A stretch of DNA of 64,000 nt, taken from NCBI RefSeq assembly GCF_017744675.1, contig NZ_JAGIAV010000004.1:606567-670566 (forward strand). The letters are read 5' to 3'. The notes under the pieces were generated by a model, which saw only the letters and a list, made by a program, of their open reading frames with translations, was not told the origin of the DNA and searched no databases. This document shows, one piece after another, positions 18,691 through 27,687 of the stretch (the stretch's first letter is position 1; the number at the start of each line of letters is the position of its first letter). Source of the DNA: Flavobacterium sp. Its GTDB lineage: Bacteria; Bacteroidota; Bacteroidia; Flavobacteriales; Flavobacteriaceae. The position numbers and the translations under genes are program-made.

Positions 18691-18776
18691 CGGCTACTTG
18701 AAATCTTGTAATTGGTATAAATTGGGCGTATATTGGTAAATATTTGGCTGTTTTAATTTATTTTTTGTTTCACGTT

Positions 18777-19055
18777 CCCAATAGCTATCGGGATGACAGA
18801 TTGGAACAGTTTTTTTTAACTGCATAATGTTTTAAACACATAGAAACATAGATTTTTAAACCTTAAAAGAATGTAAAAGAAAATAGTTTCAACACATAGC
18901 TGGATGCGCATTAGCAACTTTGTCAAAGTTTGAAACTTTGACAAAGTTATTTCACGTGATTTTTTTTGTTTCACGCAGATTTTTGCAGATTAAAGCAGAT
19001 TTAAATTAGATAAATCTCCTAAATCTGCTTAAATCTTTTTTAATCTGCGTGAAAT
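18777..19055. repeat. Cluster of four palindromic repeat families in a 451-base gap
   Basis: The gap 18653-19103 has no supported gene. In order it holds TCCCAATAGCTATCGGGA (18777-18793); an AACACATAGAAACATAG element (18831-18906); a perfect-armed hairpin AACTTTGTCAAAGTTT/AAACTTTGACAAAGTT (18916-18949); and a CACGCAGATTT/AAATCTGCGTG element (18969-19055). Each family also occurs elsewhere in the window, so this looks like a preferred landing site. Confidence 0.75.
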
Positions 19056-19103
19056 AATTTTAAAAAATTAGAAAGCCTTAAATTTGCTAAAAAACACTTC
19101 AAA

Positions 19104-19664
19104 ATGAATATCAGAAAAGCAGAAAAAACAGACGCAGGAAATATTGCTCCCATATTATTGCTGGCAATGGAAGATATCATCTATAAATTTATTGCTAAGG
19201 AAGATTACGCTTCCGCGAAAGACTTTCTGCAGTACTTTATTGAAAGAGAAAACAATCAGTATTCGTATCAAAATTGTTTTGTAGCCGAAGAAAATAATGA
19301 AATAATTGGTGCTGTAAATATTTATAATGGGACCGATATAGAAGCTTTGCGTGCTCCTATTGTAGAATATGTTAGGAAAAACCATAATCCTGAATTTGAT
19401 CCTGAGTTTGAAACCCGTGCTGGAGAATTCTATATCGATTCATTGGGTGTAAATCCAAACCATCAAGGAAAAGGAATTGGTTCTAAATTACTCCAGTTTC
19501 TAATTGAGAAATACGTGCATGAAAACAATGAAACTTTAGGTTTATTGGTCGAAGAAGGAAATCCGCTGGCTAAAAATCTTTATTTAAAGCTTGGGTTTAA
19601 AGTTGTAGGCGAAAAACCGCTCGTTGGCAAAAGGCTCGAGCATCTGCAAATAAGCGCAAAATAA
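19104..19664 (+). CDS. GNAT family N-acetyltransferase
   Basis: 186 residues. The GNAT core is clear: N-terminal MNIRKAEKTDAGNIAPIL, central FVAEENNEIIGAVNIYNGTD, the acetyl-CoA pyrophosphate loop VNPNHQGKGIGSKLLQF near 126-142, and the final GNPLAKNLYLKLGFKVVGEK. The substrate is not predictable. It stands alone on the plus strand, after the repeat cluster and 147 bases before the DoxX gene on the same strand. The start is the ATG at 19104; the frame opens with the usual beta-1 strand, so no upstream extension is needed. Confidence 0.85.
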   Translation: MNIRKAEKTDAGNIAPILLLAMEDIIYKFIAKEDYASAKDFLQYFIERENNQYSYQNCFVAEENNEIIGAVNIYNGTDIEALRAPIVEYVRKNHNPEFDPEFETRAGEFYIDSLGVNPNHQGKGIGSKLLQFLIEKYVHENNETLGLLVEEGNPLAKNLYLKLGFKVVGEKPLVGKRLEHLQISAK

Positions 19665-19811
19665 TCTCCAATTCCTTTTTTGTGCATTTTATCGATTATT
19701 TTAAACAATTTGACGATCATTCTATCGTTATTAAAAAAATAATCAGGAATGATTTTCTTTTTCTTTAAAGAAAATGGTTCCATTTCAGTGAAATAAAAAG
19801 GAATATTTAGA

Positions 19812-20246
19812 ATGAAAAACATAACCATATTAGAAGCAGGTTTAATTTTAAGAATAGTTTTGGCCATCACAATGCTTTCGGCAGTAGCAGACCGATTTGG
19901 AGTTTGGGGCGCGCCAGGTTCGCATCAAGTCGCTTGGGGAAATTGGGAAAATTTTGTTGCTTACACTCAAACGCTTAATCCTTATGCAAACAGATCCATT
20001 GCTGAAATTTTAGGAGGAATTGCAACTTTCTTTGAAGTTTTACTCAGTCTTCTGCTCCTATTCGGATTTAAAACAAGACTTGCCGCTTTAGGAACTGCTT
20101 TTTTATTGTTCTTCTTTGGTTTTGCGATGGCAGTATCCGTTTCTGTAAAAGCACCTTTAGACTATTCGGTTTGGACAAGTTGTGCGGCTGCTTTACTGCT
20201 TGCCAATATTGGAAAAACATCTTTTGCAGTCGATAATCGCATCTAG
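19812..20246 (+). CDS. DoxX-like membrane protein
   Basis: 144 residues with four predicted membrane helices: ILEAGLILRIVLAITMLSAVADRFG, IAEILGGIATFFEVLLSLLLLFG, RLAALGTAFLLFFFGFAMAVSV and SVWTSCAAALLLANIG. The pattern of helices with AxADRFG near residue 26 places it among DoxX-like proteins of Bacteroidetes. It differs from the DoxX protein at 17107-17493 and is not a recent duplicate. Role unknown, perhaps redox or stress related. It converges on the next minus-strand gene across a palindromic repeat at 20269-20302. Confidence 0.75.
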   Translation: MKNITILEAGLILRIVLAITMLSAVADRFGVWGAPGSHQVAWGNWENFVAYTQTLNPYANRSIAEILGGIATFFEVLLSLLLLFGFKTRLAALGTAFLLFFFGFAMAVSVSVKAPLDYSVWTSCAAALLLANIGKTSFAVDNRI

Positions 20247-20268
20247 TTTTGGGTTTATGGCTGCTCAT

Positions 20269-20302
20269 AAACTTTGTCAAAGTTTAAAACTTTGACAAAG
20301 TT
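20269..20302. terminator. Palindrome AACTTTGTCAAAGTTT between convergent genes
   Basis: AAACTTTGTCAAAGTTT is followed by its inverse AAACTTTGACAAAGTT. It can form a 15-base stem on either strand and probably ends both transcripts. It is a copy of the family at 18916-18949 and 21871-21903. Confidence 0.6.
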
Positions 20303-20318
20303 AAGCACTGCGAAGCAT

Positions 20319-20825
20319 TCAATCCATTCCGATTTTTTTTCGGAAATAAATTCGTTTTGGAAATTGATCTTCAACGTCTTTCCCCTCAAATTCTTCGTAA
20401 TTTAATGATCGTAAGATATCGATTAAAGCAGTATCAATGGCAAAAGCTTTCACCCAAATCAAATCGTGTTTACGCTGAGAGGCGATTTCTTCGGCGCGTT
20501 TGATAAGTGCTTTTAAATCCTCTTCATCAAAGTAAATAATCTCGCTCAAATTAATGGCTTTTGATGCTCCAAGATTTTCGTTTAGGATTCGTGAAGAATC
20601 TAATTTTAAATACGATTGCGGACTTTCACCAAGATATGCCATCAAGATTTCGATCGAAAAATCATTCTGAATTCGGAATAGCTCTTTTTGAGAAAGATAC
20701 TCTTCAGCGTATTTTTCTCCTAATTCTGTTTCCTTAAATAAATTGGTATAAAACTGAACGGCCTTGTCTTCCATCCAAAAGACATTATCGTTAATGATGA
20801 CTACAAATTTTGCAACTTTACTCAT
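20319..20825 (-). CDS. Hypothetical protein, degenerate GNAT-like fold possible
   Basis: 168 residues with no signal peptide or membrane helix. The arrangement recalls a GNAT protein: a strand with ESPQSYLKLDSS near 78, a strand-helix unit INLSEIIYFDEEDLKALIKRAEEIASQR, an LIWVKAFAID strand, and a C-terminal ALIDILRSLNYEEFEG followed by KRIYFRKKI. In true GNATs the loop between INLSEIIY and the helix holds R/Q-x-x-G-x-G/A; here it reads FDEEDLK, so acetyl-CoA binding is doubtful. The similarity is my inference and could be wrong. The gene follows the AraC regulator on the same strand after 99 bases, so a common transcript is possible. Confidence 0.55.
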   Translation of the reverse strand: MSKVAKFVVIINDNVFWMEDKAVQFYTNLFKETELGEKYAEEYLSQKELFRIQNDFSIEILMAYLGESPQSYLKLDSSRILNENLGASKAINLSEIIYFDEEDLKALIKRAEEIASQRKHDLIWVKAFAIDTALIDILRSLNYEEFEGKDVEDQFPKRIYFRKKIGMD

Positions 20826-20924
20826 TTCTTTTCTTTAAAAATAAAAAGCAAAATTGCACTCAATGTTGGTCTAAAAAAAGAGCAATACGACTTCTATTTT
20901 GTGCAAAATGTCGGCAAAATGATT

Positions 20925-21812
20925 TTAATCGATTTGTTTTTTTCGATATTCTAAAGGCGAAATCTTTTCATAGTTTTTAAAGAACCTTCCAAAAACAGAT
21001 TGATCAGAAAAATGCAGCAAATCGCTAATCTGATTGATTGACATTTTTTTATTCTGCAATAAGACCTTAGCTTCAAGAATTACCAATTCGTTAATCCAAT
21101 CGCTTGCTGTTTTGCCGCTGTTCTTTTTAATGATTTCAGACAAGTATTTTCGGCTTATATGCAATTCGTCGGCATAATGCTGTACGTTTCTAAAATTCAA
21201 AAAATCTTTAAAAAGAAGCTCTTTAAACTTTTCAAATAAAGGATTTTGTGTTTCCGTTACCGCTTTTTCTTTCTGAATGGCATCAATTTCATAAATTAAA
21301 ATGTACAGATAACTCCTTAAAATAGAAGCCTGATGCTTTGATTGTTCTTTTACTACTTCTTGGATTAAGCTAAAAATACGCTCAAACTTGCTTTCCTCTG
21401 TTTGTGTGAGTGGAGTGATATGACTTTCATTCTTTTCGAAAAAATCATATTGCGCCAGAAAAAGCACATTGGCCTGACTTTCTAAGAAAAATTGCGGTTT
21501 AAAAAATATAATATCGATTAAAATTTCGTCTTCATTCTTAGAAAAACTTCTAATTACCGAAGAACCTAAAGCAATAATGGCTGGAGCATGCACTACTTTT
21601 GTTTCGAGTCCGGTATGCATGATAATGCTTCCCTTTCTCAGAAATTCAATCGCATAACTTTCTGCACGGTAAGGCTCACTAATATAAGGATGCTCCTTAG
21701 TCTGAATATAAAAATATTCTTTCTGATCTGCCCAAGAAAACAAACTCTTGTGATGCGTTAAAGAATACGTGAGGATTTTATTCAAGACTGCTTCTTTTGG
21801 TTGTATTTTCAA
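20925..21812 (-). CDS. AraC family transcriptional regulator
   Basis: 295 residues. The N-terminal half (to about 190) looks like a cupin-type effector domain (YAIEFLRKGSIIMHTGLETK, then APAIIALGSSVIRSF). The C-terminal 100 residues hold the double HTH: VQHYADELHISRKYLSEIIKKNSGKTASDWINE and MSINQISDLLHFSDQSVFGRFFKNYEKISPLEYR. The latter is the conserved second helix and PxxYR signature. The ligand is unknown. The likely target is the minus-strand gene just downstream or the divergent TauE operon. The upstream 239 bases contain a long inverted repeat (21828-21968). Confidence 0.88.
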   Translation of the reverse strand: MKIQPKEAVLNKILTYSLTHHKSLFSWADQKEYFYIQTKEHPYISEPYRAESYAIEFLRKGSIIMHTGLETKVVHAPAIIALGSSVIRSFSKNEDEILIDIIFFKPQFFLESQANVLFLAQYDFFEKNESHITPLTQTEESKFERIFSLIQEVVKEQSKHQASILRSYLYILIYEIDAIQKEKAVTETQNPLFEKFKELLFKDFLNFRNVQHYADELHISRKYLSEIIKKNSGKTASDWINELVILEAKVLLQNKKMSINQISDLLHFSDQSVFGRFFKNYEKISPLEYRKKQID

Positions 21813-21827
21813 ATATAGGTATTTTAG

Positions 21828-21968
21828 TGGTCAGTGGTCAGATTTTTAGTGTTCAGGTTGTAAACAACGCAACTTTGTCAAAGTTTAAAACTTGACAAAG
21901 TTTAAAAAGCCAGCACAGCCACAAAAAGAGAGACTGAACACTAAAACCTGAACACTTGCCCACTAAAA
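21828..21968. repeat. Nested inverted repeats upstream of the AraC and TauE genes
   Basis: An outer pair (AGTGTTCAGG near 21848 with CCTGAACACT near 21947, plus TAGTGG and CCACTA at the ends) encloses the third copy of AACTTTGTCAAAGTTT (21871-21903), whose second arm has lost one base. The whole could form a cruciform between divergent promoters. Confidence 0.6.
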
Positions 21969-22051
21969 AATTTTTAAGGTTTTATTAAGCCCCTAATTTT
22001 TCCTTGAACGAATTTGTATTCGTAAATTAGCAAATACAAAACATACCTTAA

Positions 22052-22888
22052 ATGACAATAATTACCTTTACACTGATTATGATTCTGGGTGCTTTTCTAG
22101 CAGGCTTTATCGGATCATTATCAGGCTTAGGAGGCGGTATCATTATTATTCCGCTTCTTACTATTCTTCTCGGTGTCGATATTCATTATGCCATTGGAGC
22201 CGCTTTAGTCTCTGTGATCGCCACTTCTTCAGGCTCAGCCGCAGCTTATGTAAAAGAAGGAATTACCAACATGCGAATGGGAATTTTTCTCGAAATCGCT
22301 ACTACCATTGGAGCGGTTTGCGGTGCATTGCTTTCAACTATTGCGCCTACTTCCTTCATTGCGGTTTTATTTGGATTAACGTTGATTTTTTCTGCTATTA
22401 ATTCGCTTCGAAAAAAAGAAGAACATATCGTTTTAGAATCTAGTCCGTTGGCTAAAAAATTAAAATTAGACGGAACTTATCCTTCTCACGATGGCGAAGT
22501 GATAAAATACGGAACCAAAAACGTTATTGGCGGTTTCAGCATGATGGGAGTTGCCGGAATGATGTCTGGTTTACTCGGAATTGGTTCTGGTGCTTTTAAA
22601 GTAATTGCAATGGACAATATTATGCGTGTTCCGTTTAAAGTTTCAACCACAACCAGTAATTTTATGATGGGCGTTACAGCAATGGCGAGTTCTGTAATCT
22701 ATATTCAAAAAGGATATATCGAGCCTGGAATTTGTATGCCTGTTGTAATTGGAGTTTTGTTTGGAGCTATGGCCGGAGCCAAGATTTTAGTACGAACAAA
22801 TCCGAAGAAATTGAGAATATTTTTTGCCTGCTTGATTTTTGTTTTGGCAATAAACATGATTTATAACGGACTAAATGGAAAAATCTAA
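22052..22888 (+). CDS. TauE/SafE family membrane transporter (probable anion exporter)
   Basis: 278 residues, eight to nine predicted membrane helices in two homologous halves. The family motif appears twice: GFIGSLSGLGGGIIIIPLLTILLG near 19-42, and GMMSGLLGIGSGAFKVIAMDNIM near 173. The connecting region near 130-160 is polar. TauE/SafE proteins move sulfite, sulfoacetate or other organic anions across the inner membrane; the substrate cannot be told here. The gene overlaps the DUF1634 gene by 14 bases, a pairing that recurs in many genomes and suggests a two-part transporter. No sulfur-metabolism gene is adjacent. Confidence 0.88.
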   Translation: MTIITFTLIMILGAFLAGFIGSLSGLGGGIIIIPLLTILLGVDIHYAIGAALVSVIATSSGSAAAYVKEGITNMRMGIFLEIATTIGAVCGALLSTIAPTSFIAVLFGLTLIFSAINSLRKKEEHIVLESSPLAKKLKLDGTYPSHDGEVIKYGTKNVIGGFSMMGVAGMMSGLLGIGSGAFKVIAMDNIMRVPFKVSTTTSNFMMGVTAMASSVIYIQKGYIEPGICMPVVIGVLFGAMAGAKILVRTNPKKLRIFFACLIFVLAINMIYNGLNGKI

Positions 22889-23282
22889 TATGGTACAAGA
22901 AGAAAAATTTGGAGAAAAGGATTTTCAAACCATCATAGGAAACCTGCTTCGTTATGGAGTTTGGATTTCCTTGTCGGTCGCTTTCATTGGTGGAATTGTC
23001 TATTTAATTCACAACGGAAACCAAATTGAAGATTATTCTGTTTTTAAGGAAAACGATCGAAATATATTTGAAGTAATTGCTGCTGTTTACAACGGAGCGA
23101 TTCAAGGAAACGGAGAATCATTAATATTCACAGGAATTATTTTGCTGTTTTTAACGCCAGTTTTGCGTGTCTTGCTTTCGTTATTCTCGTTTTTATTAGA
23201 GAAAGATTATTTGTATGTCGGCATTACTTTAATTGTAATAATGATTATCATTATCAGTATATCATTTGGATTTTCACATTAA
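22875..23282 (+). CDS. DUF1634 membrane protein, TauE partner
   Basis: 135 residues with three membrane helices: LLRYGVWISLSVAFIGGIVYLI, SLIFTGIILLFLTPVLRVLLSLF and YLYVGITLIVIMIIIISISF. The conserved LLRYGVWIS opening and LIFTGIILLFLTPVLRV are typical of DUF1634. Its start lies inside the end of the TauE frame, so the two are translationally coupled. Biochemical function is not established; a regulatory or accessory role in anion export is inferred from the pairing. Confidence 0.82.
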   Translation: MEKSNMVQEEKFGEKDFQTIIGNLLRYGVWISLSVAFIGGIVYLIHNGNQIEDYSVFKENDRNIFEVIAAVYNGAIQGNGESLIFTGIILLFLTPVLRVLLSLFSFLLEKDYLYVGITLIVIMIIIISISFGFSH

Positions 23283-23358
23283 AAAATTATAGATTTTAGA
23301 TTGTAGATTGCAGATTTTGGAATTTGGGATTTAAAAATTGGAATTTAAAGTTAAGGAC

Positions 23359-24381
23359 ATGGAAATAGGAATAGACAGTTTTGCTTCGGCAATGTATGGC
23401 GACAACAATACTTTGAGCAGTGTTGACGCGATGGAGCAGCTTTTGCAGAGAATTGAATTTGCAGATCAAGCTGGTCTTGATGTTTTCGGAATTGGAGAAC
23501 ATCACAAAAAAGAGTTTTTAGATTCTGCTACGGCTGTTATTTTAAGTGCAGCGGCGGCAAGAACAAAAAATATACGTTTAGCAAGTGCTGTTTCGGTTTT
23601 GAGTGCGGCAGATCCTGTGCGTGTATATCAAAGCTTTGCAACTTTAGATTTAATTTCGAAAGGAAGAGCAGAAATCGTCGCAGGTCGTGGTTCTGCTATT
23701 GAAGCTTATCCCCTTTTCGGATTTGATCTGAATGATTATGATAAGCTTTTCAGCGAAAAACTAAATTTGCTTTTGCAGATTCGCGATAACGAGTTTGTGA
23801 CTTGGGAAGGAAAATTTCGTCCTGCATTAAACAATCTTCCAGTTTATCCGAGAGCTTTACAGGAGAAATTGCCTATTTGGCTTGGAGTTGGCGGAACACC
23901 TGAATCTTTCATCAGAGCGGGTTCGCTTGGACTTCCGCTAATGGTTGCCGTTATTGGCGGACAAACGCATCGTTTTAAACCTTTAGTCGATTTATATCGC
24001 CAAGCGGGACAGGCAGCGGGTTACAAGCCAGAAGAACTGAAAGTCGGTTTGCATTCGCCAGGTTATGTGGGCACAACAACAGAAAGTGCCATTGCAGATT
24101 ATTATCCAGGTTATGCCGAATTATGGACTAAATTAGGATATGAAAGAGGCTGGCCTCCTGTAACCAAGGGCAAATTTGACGGTCTAATTGATGATTTAGG
24201 CGTCTTAATCGTTGGAGGTCCAGAAAGAGCAGCCGAGAAAATCCTTCGTCACAGTGAAGCGCTTGGCGGAGTCGATCGATTCACTTTTCAAATGGATAAT
24301 GCTGGATTGACACACAAACAATTAATAAATGCAATAGAATTAATTGGAACAAAACTGATTCCTTTGATTAAGAAAGGATAG
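23359..24381 (+). CDS. Luciferase-like (LLM class) flavin-dependent oxidoreductase
   Basis: 340 residues from the ATG at 23359 (MEIGIDSFASAMYGD). A TTG 21 bases upstream is also open, but the ATG gives the conserved first beta strand. The TIM-barrel features of bacterial-luciferase-like enzymes are visible: GLDVFGIGEHHKKEFLDSA near 40-58, KNIRLASAVSVLSAADPVRVYQSFATLD near 72-99, GRAEIVAGRGSAIEAYPLFG, and LPIWLGVGGTPESFIRAG. It probably uses FMNH2 or F420; the substrate is unknown. It follows DUF1634 with 76 bases between and converges on the siderophore receptor over a triplicated repeat. Confidence 0.88.
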   Translation: MEIGIDSFASAMYGDNNTLSSVDAMEQLLQRIEFADQAGLDVFGIGEHHKKEFLDSATAVILSAAAARTKNIRLASAVSVLSAADPVRVYQSFATLDLISKGRAEIVAGRGSAIEAYPLFGFDLNDYDKLFSEKLNLLLQIRDNEFVTWEGKFRPALNNLPVYPRALQEKLPIWLGVGGTPESFIRAGSLGLPLMVAVIGGQTHRFKPLVDLYRQAGQAAGYKPEELKVGLHSPGYVGTTTESAIADYYPGYAELWTKLGYERGWPPVTKGKFDGLIDDLGVLIVGGPERAAEKILRHSEALGGVDRFTFQMDNAGLTHKQLINAIELIGTKLIPLIKKG

Positions 24382-24412
24382 TTTTTTCTGCAAATAAAAG
24401 GAATTTTAATCC

Positions 24413-25050
24413 AAAAAGGCTTTAACCAAACCATCTATAAGTTTGGCTAAAGCCTTTTTCTTTAATCCCTAATTTGCAACCTCCAGTTAAAACTGGAGGC
24501 AATTCATAAAGCCTTTGTCACTTTGTTACTTTGTTACTTTGTTACTAGAAATCTTAGTTCCTCAGAAACTTAGCATCTTAGAACCTCAAAAATAATTGAG
24601 TAGCGTCCAGCTTTAGCTGGATGAAAAATAGAGCAGAAAAAAAGGCTTTAGCCAAACTATCAATAAATTTGACTAAAGCTTTTTTTCAATTCATAATTTG
24701 CCCCCTCCAGTTAAAACTGAAGGCAATTCATAAAACCTTTGCTACTTTGTAACTCTGTCACTTTGTTACTTTGTTACTAGAAATCTTAGTATCTCAGAAC
24801 CTTCGCACCTCAGAACCTCAAAAATAATTGAGTAGCGTCCAGCTTTAGCTGGATGAAATAAAGCAGAAAAGAAAAGGCTTTAGCCGAACTAACAAAGTTT
24901 GGCTAAAGCCTTTTCTCAATCTTAATTGGAAACCTCCAGTTAAAACTGGAGGCAATTCATAAAACCTTTGTAACTCTGTCACTTTGTTACTTTGTTACTT
25001 TGTTACTAGAAATCTTAGCACCTTAGAACCTTAGCATCTTAGCAACTTAA
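24413..25050. repeat. Three tandem copies of a ~230 bp hairpin-rich unit
   Basis: The 675 bases between two convergent genes are almost wholly repeat. Units start near 24413, 24638 and 24871, with periods of about 226 and 232. Each unit holds, in order, a hairpin GGCTTTAGCC.../GTTTGGCTAAAGCC, a palindrome CCTCCAGTTAAAACTGGAGG, a run of TTTGTTACT motifs, a run of CTTAGAACCT/CTTAGCATCT motifs, and (units 1 and 2 only) the palindrome GTCCAGCTTTAGCTGGA. The third unit lacks the last palindrome. Fragments recur at 51707-51728 and 51786-51828. No protein is encoded. Confidence 0.85.
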
Positions 25051-25056
25051 AAAAAA

Positions 25057-27450
25057 CTAAAACTTATAAGTAACCCCAACCCTAAAGTTTCTTGGTGCTT
25101 CAGTCTGCCAATAATAAGCACTTAGCCATTCATAGTACGAACCGCTATAAAGATATTTATCTAAAATATTGAATACGTTTGCTGTAACTTTGATATTACC
25201 TGTTTCATAAGATAAACCTCCCTCCAATTTAAAGTAAGACGGTAATTTTTGAGTCCCCACACTCCAAGTATCAGTTTGGCGTCCGTCAAGGAAAGTCCCT
25301 CCAATAGAAGCACCGAAACCTTTTAATTTACCATGCTGAAGCGTATAATTTAACCATGCATTTGCTGTGTGTTTGGCATAACCTGGAACAATTGAACCTG
25401 CTACAATAGATGGCACATTAGATTCTTTAACGATAGATTCTGTAAAAGCATAATTGGCAATAAGGTTAAGACCATCAAATAGTTTTCCTCTTACATCAAA
25501 TTCTACACCTTGAGCCCTTTTCTCTCCAAGAACAACTTTGTACTGTTCGTTTGGCTTATTTGTAGGATCGGCGGTAAGTTCATTTTTCTTTAAAATAGTA
25601 TAAACCGATAAACTGGTATTCCAAGAACCATCAAACCAATCTTTTTTAAGTCCAAATTCAACATTATTTCCTGTAAGCGGTTTTATATCCCCCTCTCTCA
25701 CGACTCCTGACTGAGGCGTAAAGGCCTGATCATACAATCCATATACGGCAAAATCATCTGTTATAGAATAACTAACTCCCGCTCGCGGTGTTATGTGGCT
25801 ATCTGCCTTTTCTTCATAATAGCTACTAGTCTGGCTAATCCATGTATATCTTGCCGCAAGCGTTACTCTTAATTTGTTTTCAAAAAAGCCAAGTTCGTCC
25901 TGAATATAACCAGCCGCGTATTCTGAACCATAATGTCCTCCGGCTCTTTGGCTTAAAGGTGTATCATGATCAAAAACTGGGAATCCGTTAGATGGTGTAC
26001 CATAATTTGGATTATAAAGATTAAACGGATTATCGTATGTATCTAAATCATGCGATTGTCCCCAATCTGCCATATAATCTTTGCTTCCTAAATCTACTCC
26101 TCCTAATATTTTATGCGAAACATTTCCGGTATTGAATTTTCCGTTCACAAATATTTGTCCCAAATACATATTACTATCCGCATCCCAAATGCCAACATTT
26201 CTAATAATATCTCCTTTATCTAGTGTTCCTGCTGCGTTAGGACCAACAGCACTAGGCCATGAACTGTAACCTTGCTGAATGTATTTAAAATAAGAAGTCT
26301 GAGTAGTAAGTTTCCAGTTTTCATCAAATTTGTGTTCAAATTGCAAATAACCGCTATGATCCTGAATATTGGTATCTGGAAGACCAGGCTGCGTCATTGT
26401 AAATCCAACAGGAAGCGTTGCATATCCATCAGATTTAGGACCAAAAACATAGTAAGAACCAATCTCTGTCATATTTGCATATTGGAAATTGTATTCCGCA
26501 GTAATTTTTGTTTTATCATCGATTTGATAGGAAATGACTGGAGCAATTACATAACGGTCATTATGTTCAAACGGACGGTGCGAACCTTTCTTTTGTGCTG
26601 CTCCATTAAATCTGTATAATAATTTTCCTTTTTTATCCAATTTCCCGTCAAAATCAACGCTTACTCTATAAAAATCGTAGCTTCCGCCAAGTACGCTCAC
26701 CTCACCTTTTGTAACTCCTGTTGGCTTTTTAGTCACCACATTATACAATCCGCTTGGGTCTCCGCTAGAGAGCATAAAACCTGCAGGCCCTTTTACAAAT
26801 TCGATATGATCTACAAAACTCATATCTTCTGTTAAAGGTCCCCAATAGGAAGAAACAACATTAAAACCATTTCTAAAAGCTTGAATTTGAGAACCTCTCA
26901 TGGTAATATTTGTATACAAATCGCCCCAGTGCTCCAAACGAACTGCACCGCTAACGTTACGAATTACTCCATCGCTCATACTTGTAATCTGCTGATCCTT
27001 TAAAGTCTGACTGCTCACAATTTGAATGTTTTGCGGAATTTCTAAAACTGGAGTTTGAACACGTAATGACAAAGAAGGTTTGTCTTGCTTGTATTTATTC
27101 TTTTTAATAACGACTTCATCCAAGTCTTCCTGACTTTCAGAAAGAGAAAAATTCTTTGTTGTGATTTGTTTGGAATTGATTACAACTTTATCCTCAATAG
27201 GCTGAATTCCTACTCCGTTTAATACAATAGTATATGTACCTGGTTTTATATTTTTAATTTCATAATGCCCCGAAACCGTTGTAATATCTGAATATTTTGT
27301 TCCCTTTAGAGCTACAGCAATATTTTCTGCTGGTTTATTGCCATTCAAAGAAACTTTTCCGTTTACAGTTCCATGCTGTTGCGCCATTACATTTAATGAG
27401 CTAAAAAACAGCACAAAAAAATAAACCCTTGGATTAATTATTATTTTCAT
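25057..27450 (-). CDS. TonB-dependent siderophore-type receptor
   Basis: 797 residues. The signal peptide ends at NVMAQQ. A carboxypeptidase-regulatory-like domain (GTVNGKVSLNGNKPAENIAV) spans about 26-110. The plug opens with VLEIPQNIQIVSSQTLKDQQ and contains MRGSQIQAFRNGFNVV and IEFVKGPAGFMLSSGDPSGLYNVVTKKP, the signature of FhuA/FpvA-type siderophore receptors. The barrel ends in APRNFRVGVTYKF. Import of a ferric siderophore across the outer membrane is the family role; the siderophore is unknown. A strong promoter lies directly upstream, giving a leader of about 20 bases. No synthesis or inner-membrane uptake gene is in the window. Confidence 0.9.
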   Translation of the reverse strand: MKIIINPRVYFFVLFFSSLNVMAQQHGTVNGKVSLNGNKPAENIAVALKGTKYSDITTVSGHYEIKNIKPGTYTIVLNGVGIQPIEDKVVINSKQITTKNFSLSESQEDLDEVVIKKNKYKQDKPSLSLRVQTPVLEIPQNIQIVSSQTLKDQQITSMSDGVIRNVSGAVRLEHWGDLYTNITMRGSQIQAFRNGFNVVSSYWGPLTEDMSFVDHIEFVKGPAGFMLSSGDPSGLYNVVTKKPTGVTKGEVSVLGGSYDFYRVSVDFDGKLDKKGKLLYRFNGAAQKKGSHRPFEHNDRYVIAPVISYQIDDKTKITAEYNFQYANMTEIGSYYVFGPKSDGYATLPVGFTMTQPGLPDTNIQDHSGYLQFEHKFDENWKLTTQTSYFKYIQQGYSSWPSAVGPNAAGTLDKGDIIRNVGIWDADSNMYLGQIFVNGKFNTGNVSHKILGGVDLGSKDYMADWGQSHDLDTYDNPFNLYNPNYGTPSNGFPVFDHDTPLSQRAGGHYGSEYAAGYIQDELGFFENKLRVTLAARYTWISQTSSYYEEKADSHITPRAGVSYSITDDFAVYGLYDQAFTPQSGVVREGDIKPLTGNNVEFGLKKDWFDGSWNTSLSVYTILKKNELTADPTNKPNEQYKVVLGEKRAQGVEFDVRGKLFDGLNLIANYAFTESIVKESNVPSIVAGSIVPGYAKHTANAWLNYTLQHGKLKGFGASIGGTFLDGRQTDTWSVGTQKLPSYFKLEGGLSYETGNIKVTANVFNILDKYLYSGSYYEWLSAYYWQTEAPRNFRVGVTYKF

Positions 27451-27475
27451 TTGGTTTTGATTTTAAATTGAGCGA

Positions 27476-27507
27476 CAAAAGTATGTGCTAATCTCAACTT
27501 TTCCAAA
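27476..27507 (-). promoter_or_regulatory. Promoter of the siderophore receptor
   Basis: On the minus strand TTTG (27507-27504), 20 bases, then TACTTTTG (27483-27476) match the Bacteroidetes housekeeping consensus TTTG-N19/20-TAnnTTTG. Transcription would start near 27470. No perfect palindromic Fur box is evident beside it. Confidence 0.7.
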
Positions 27508-27687
27508 TTATTTTAATTCATTCTAAATAAATATAATGATTTATAACAAAAGACTTCCTAAATTTGATAATCAAGGTTTCTCCCTTACTTTCAGATAATA
27601 TTAATCTGCATTAAGTCGCAAACCAAAATCTATTTCTATCTTTATAACTCTAAACTTCAAAAAAAAACAAACAAATAACTCCTTGAT

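Noticed and set aside
24413..25050. Possible CRISPR array
   Set aside because: Repeat units are about 230 bases long, almost entirely alike, with internal palindromes and no unique spacers; no cas gene is in the window.
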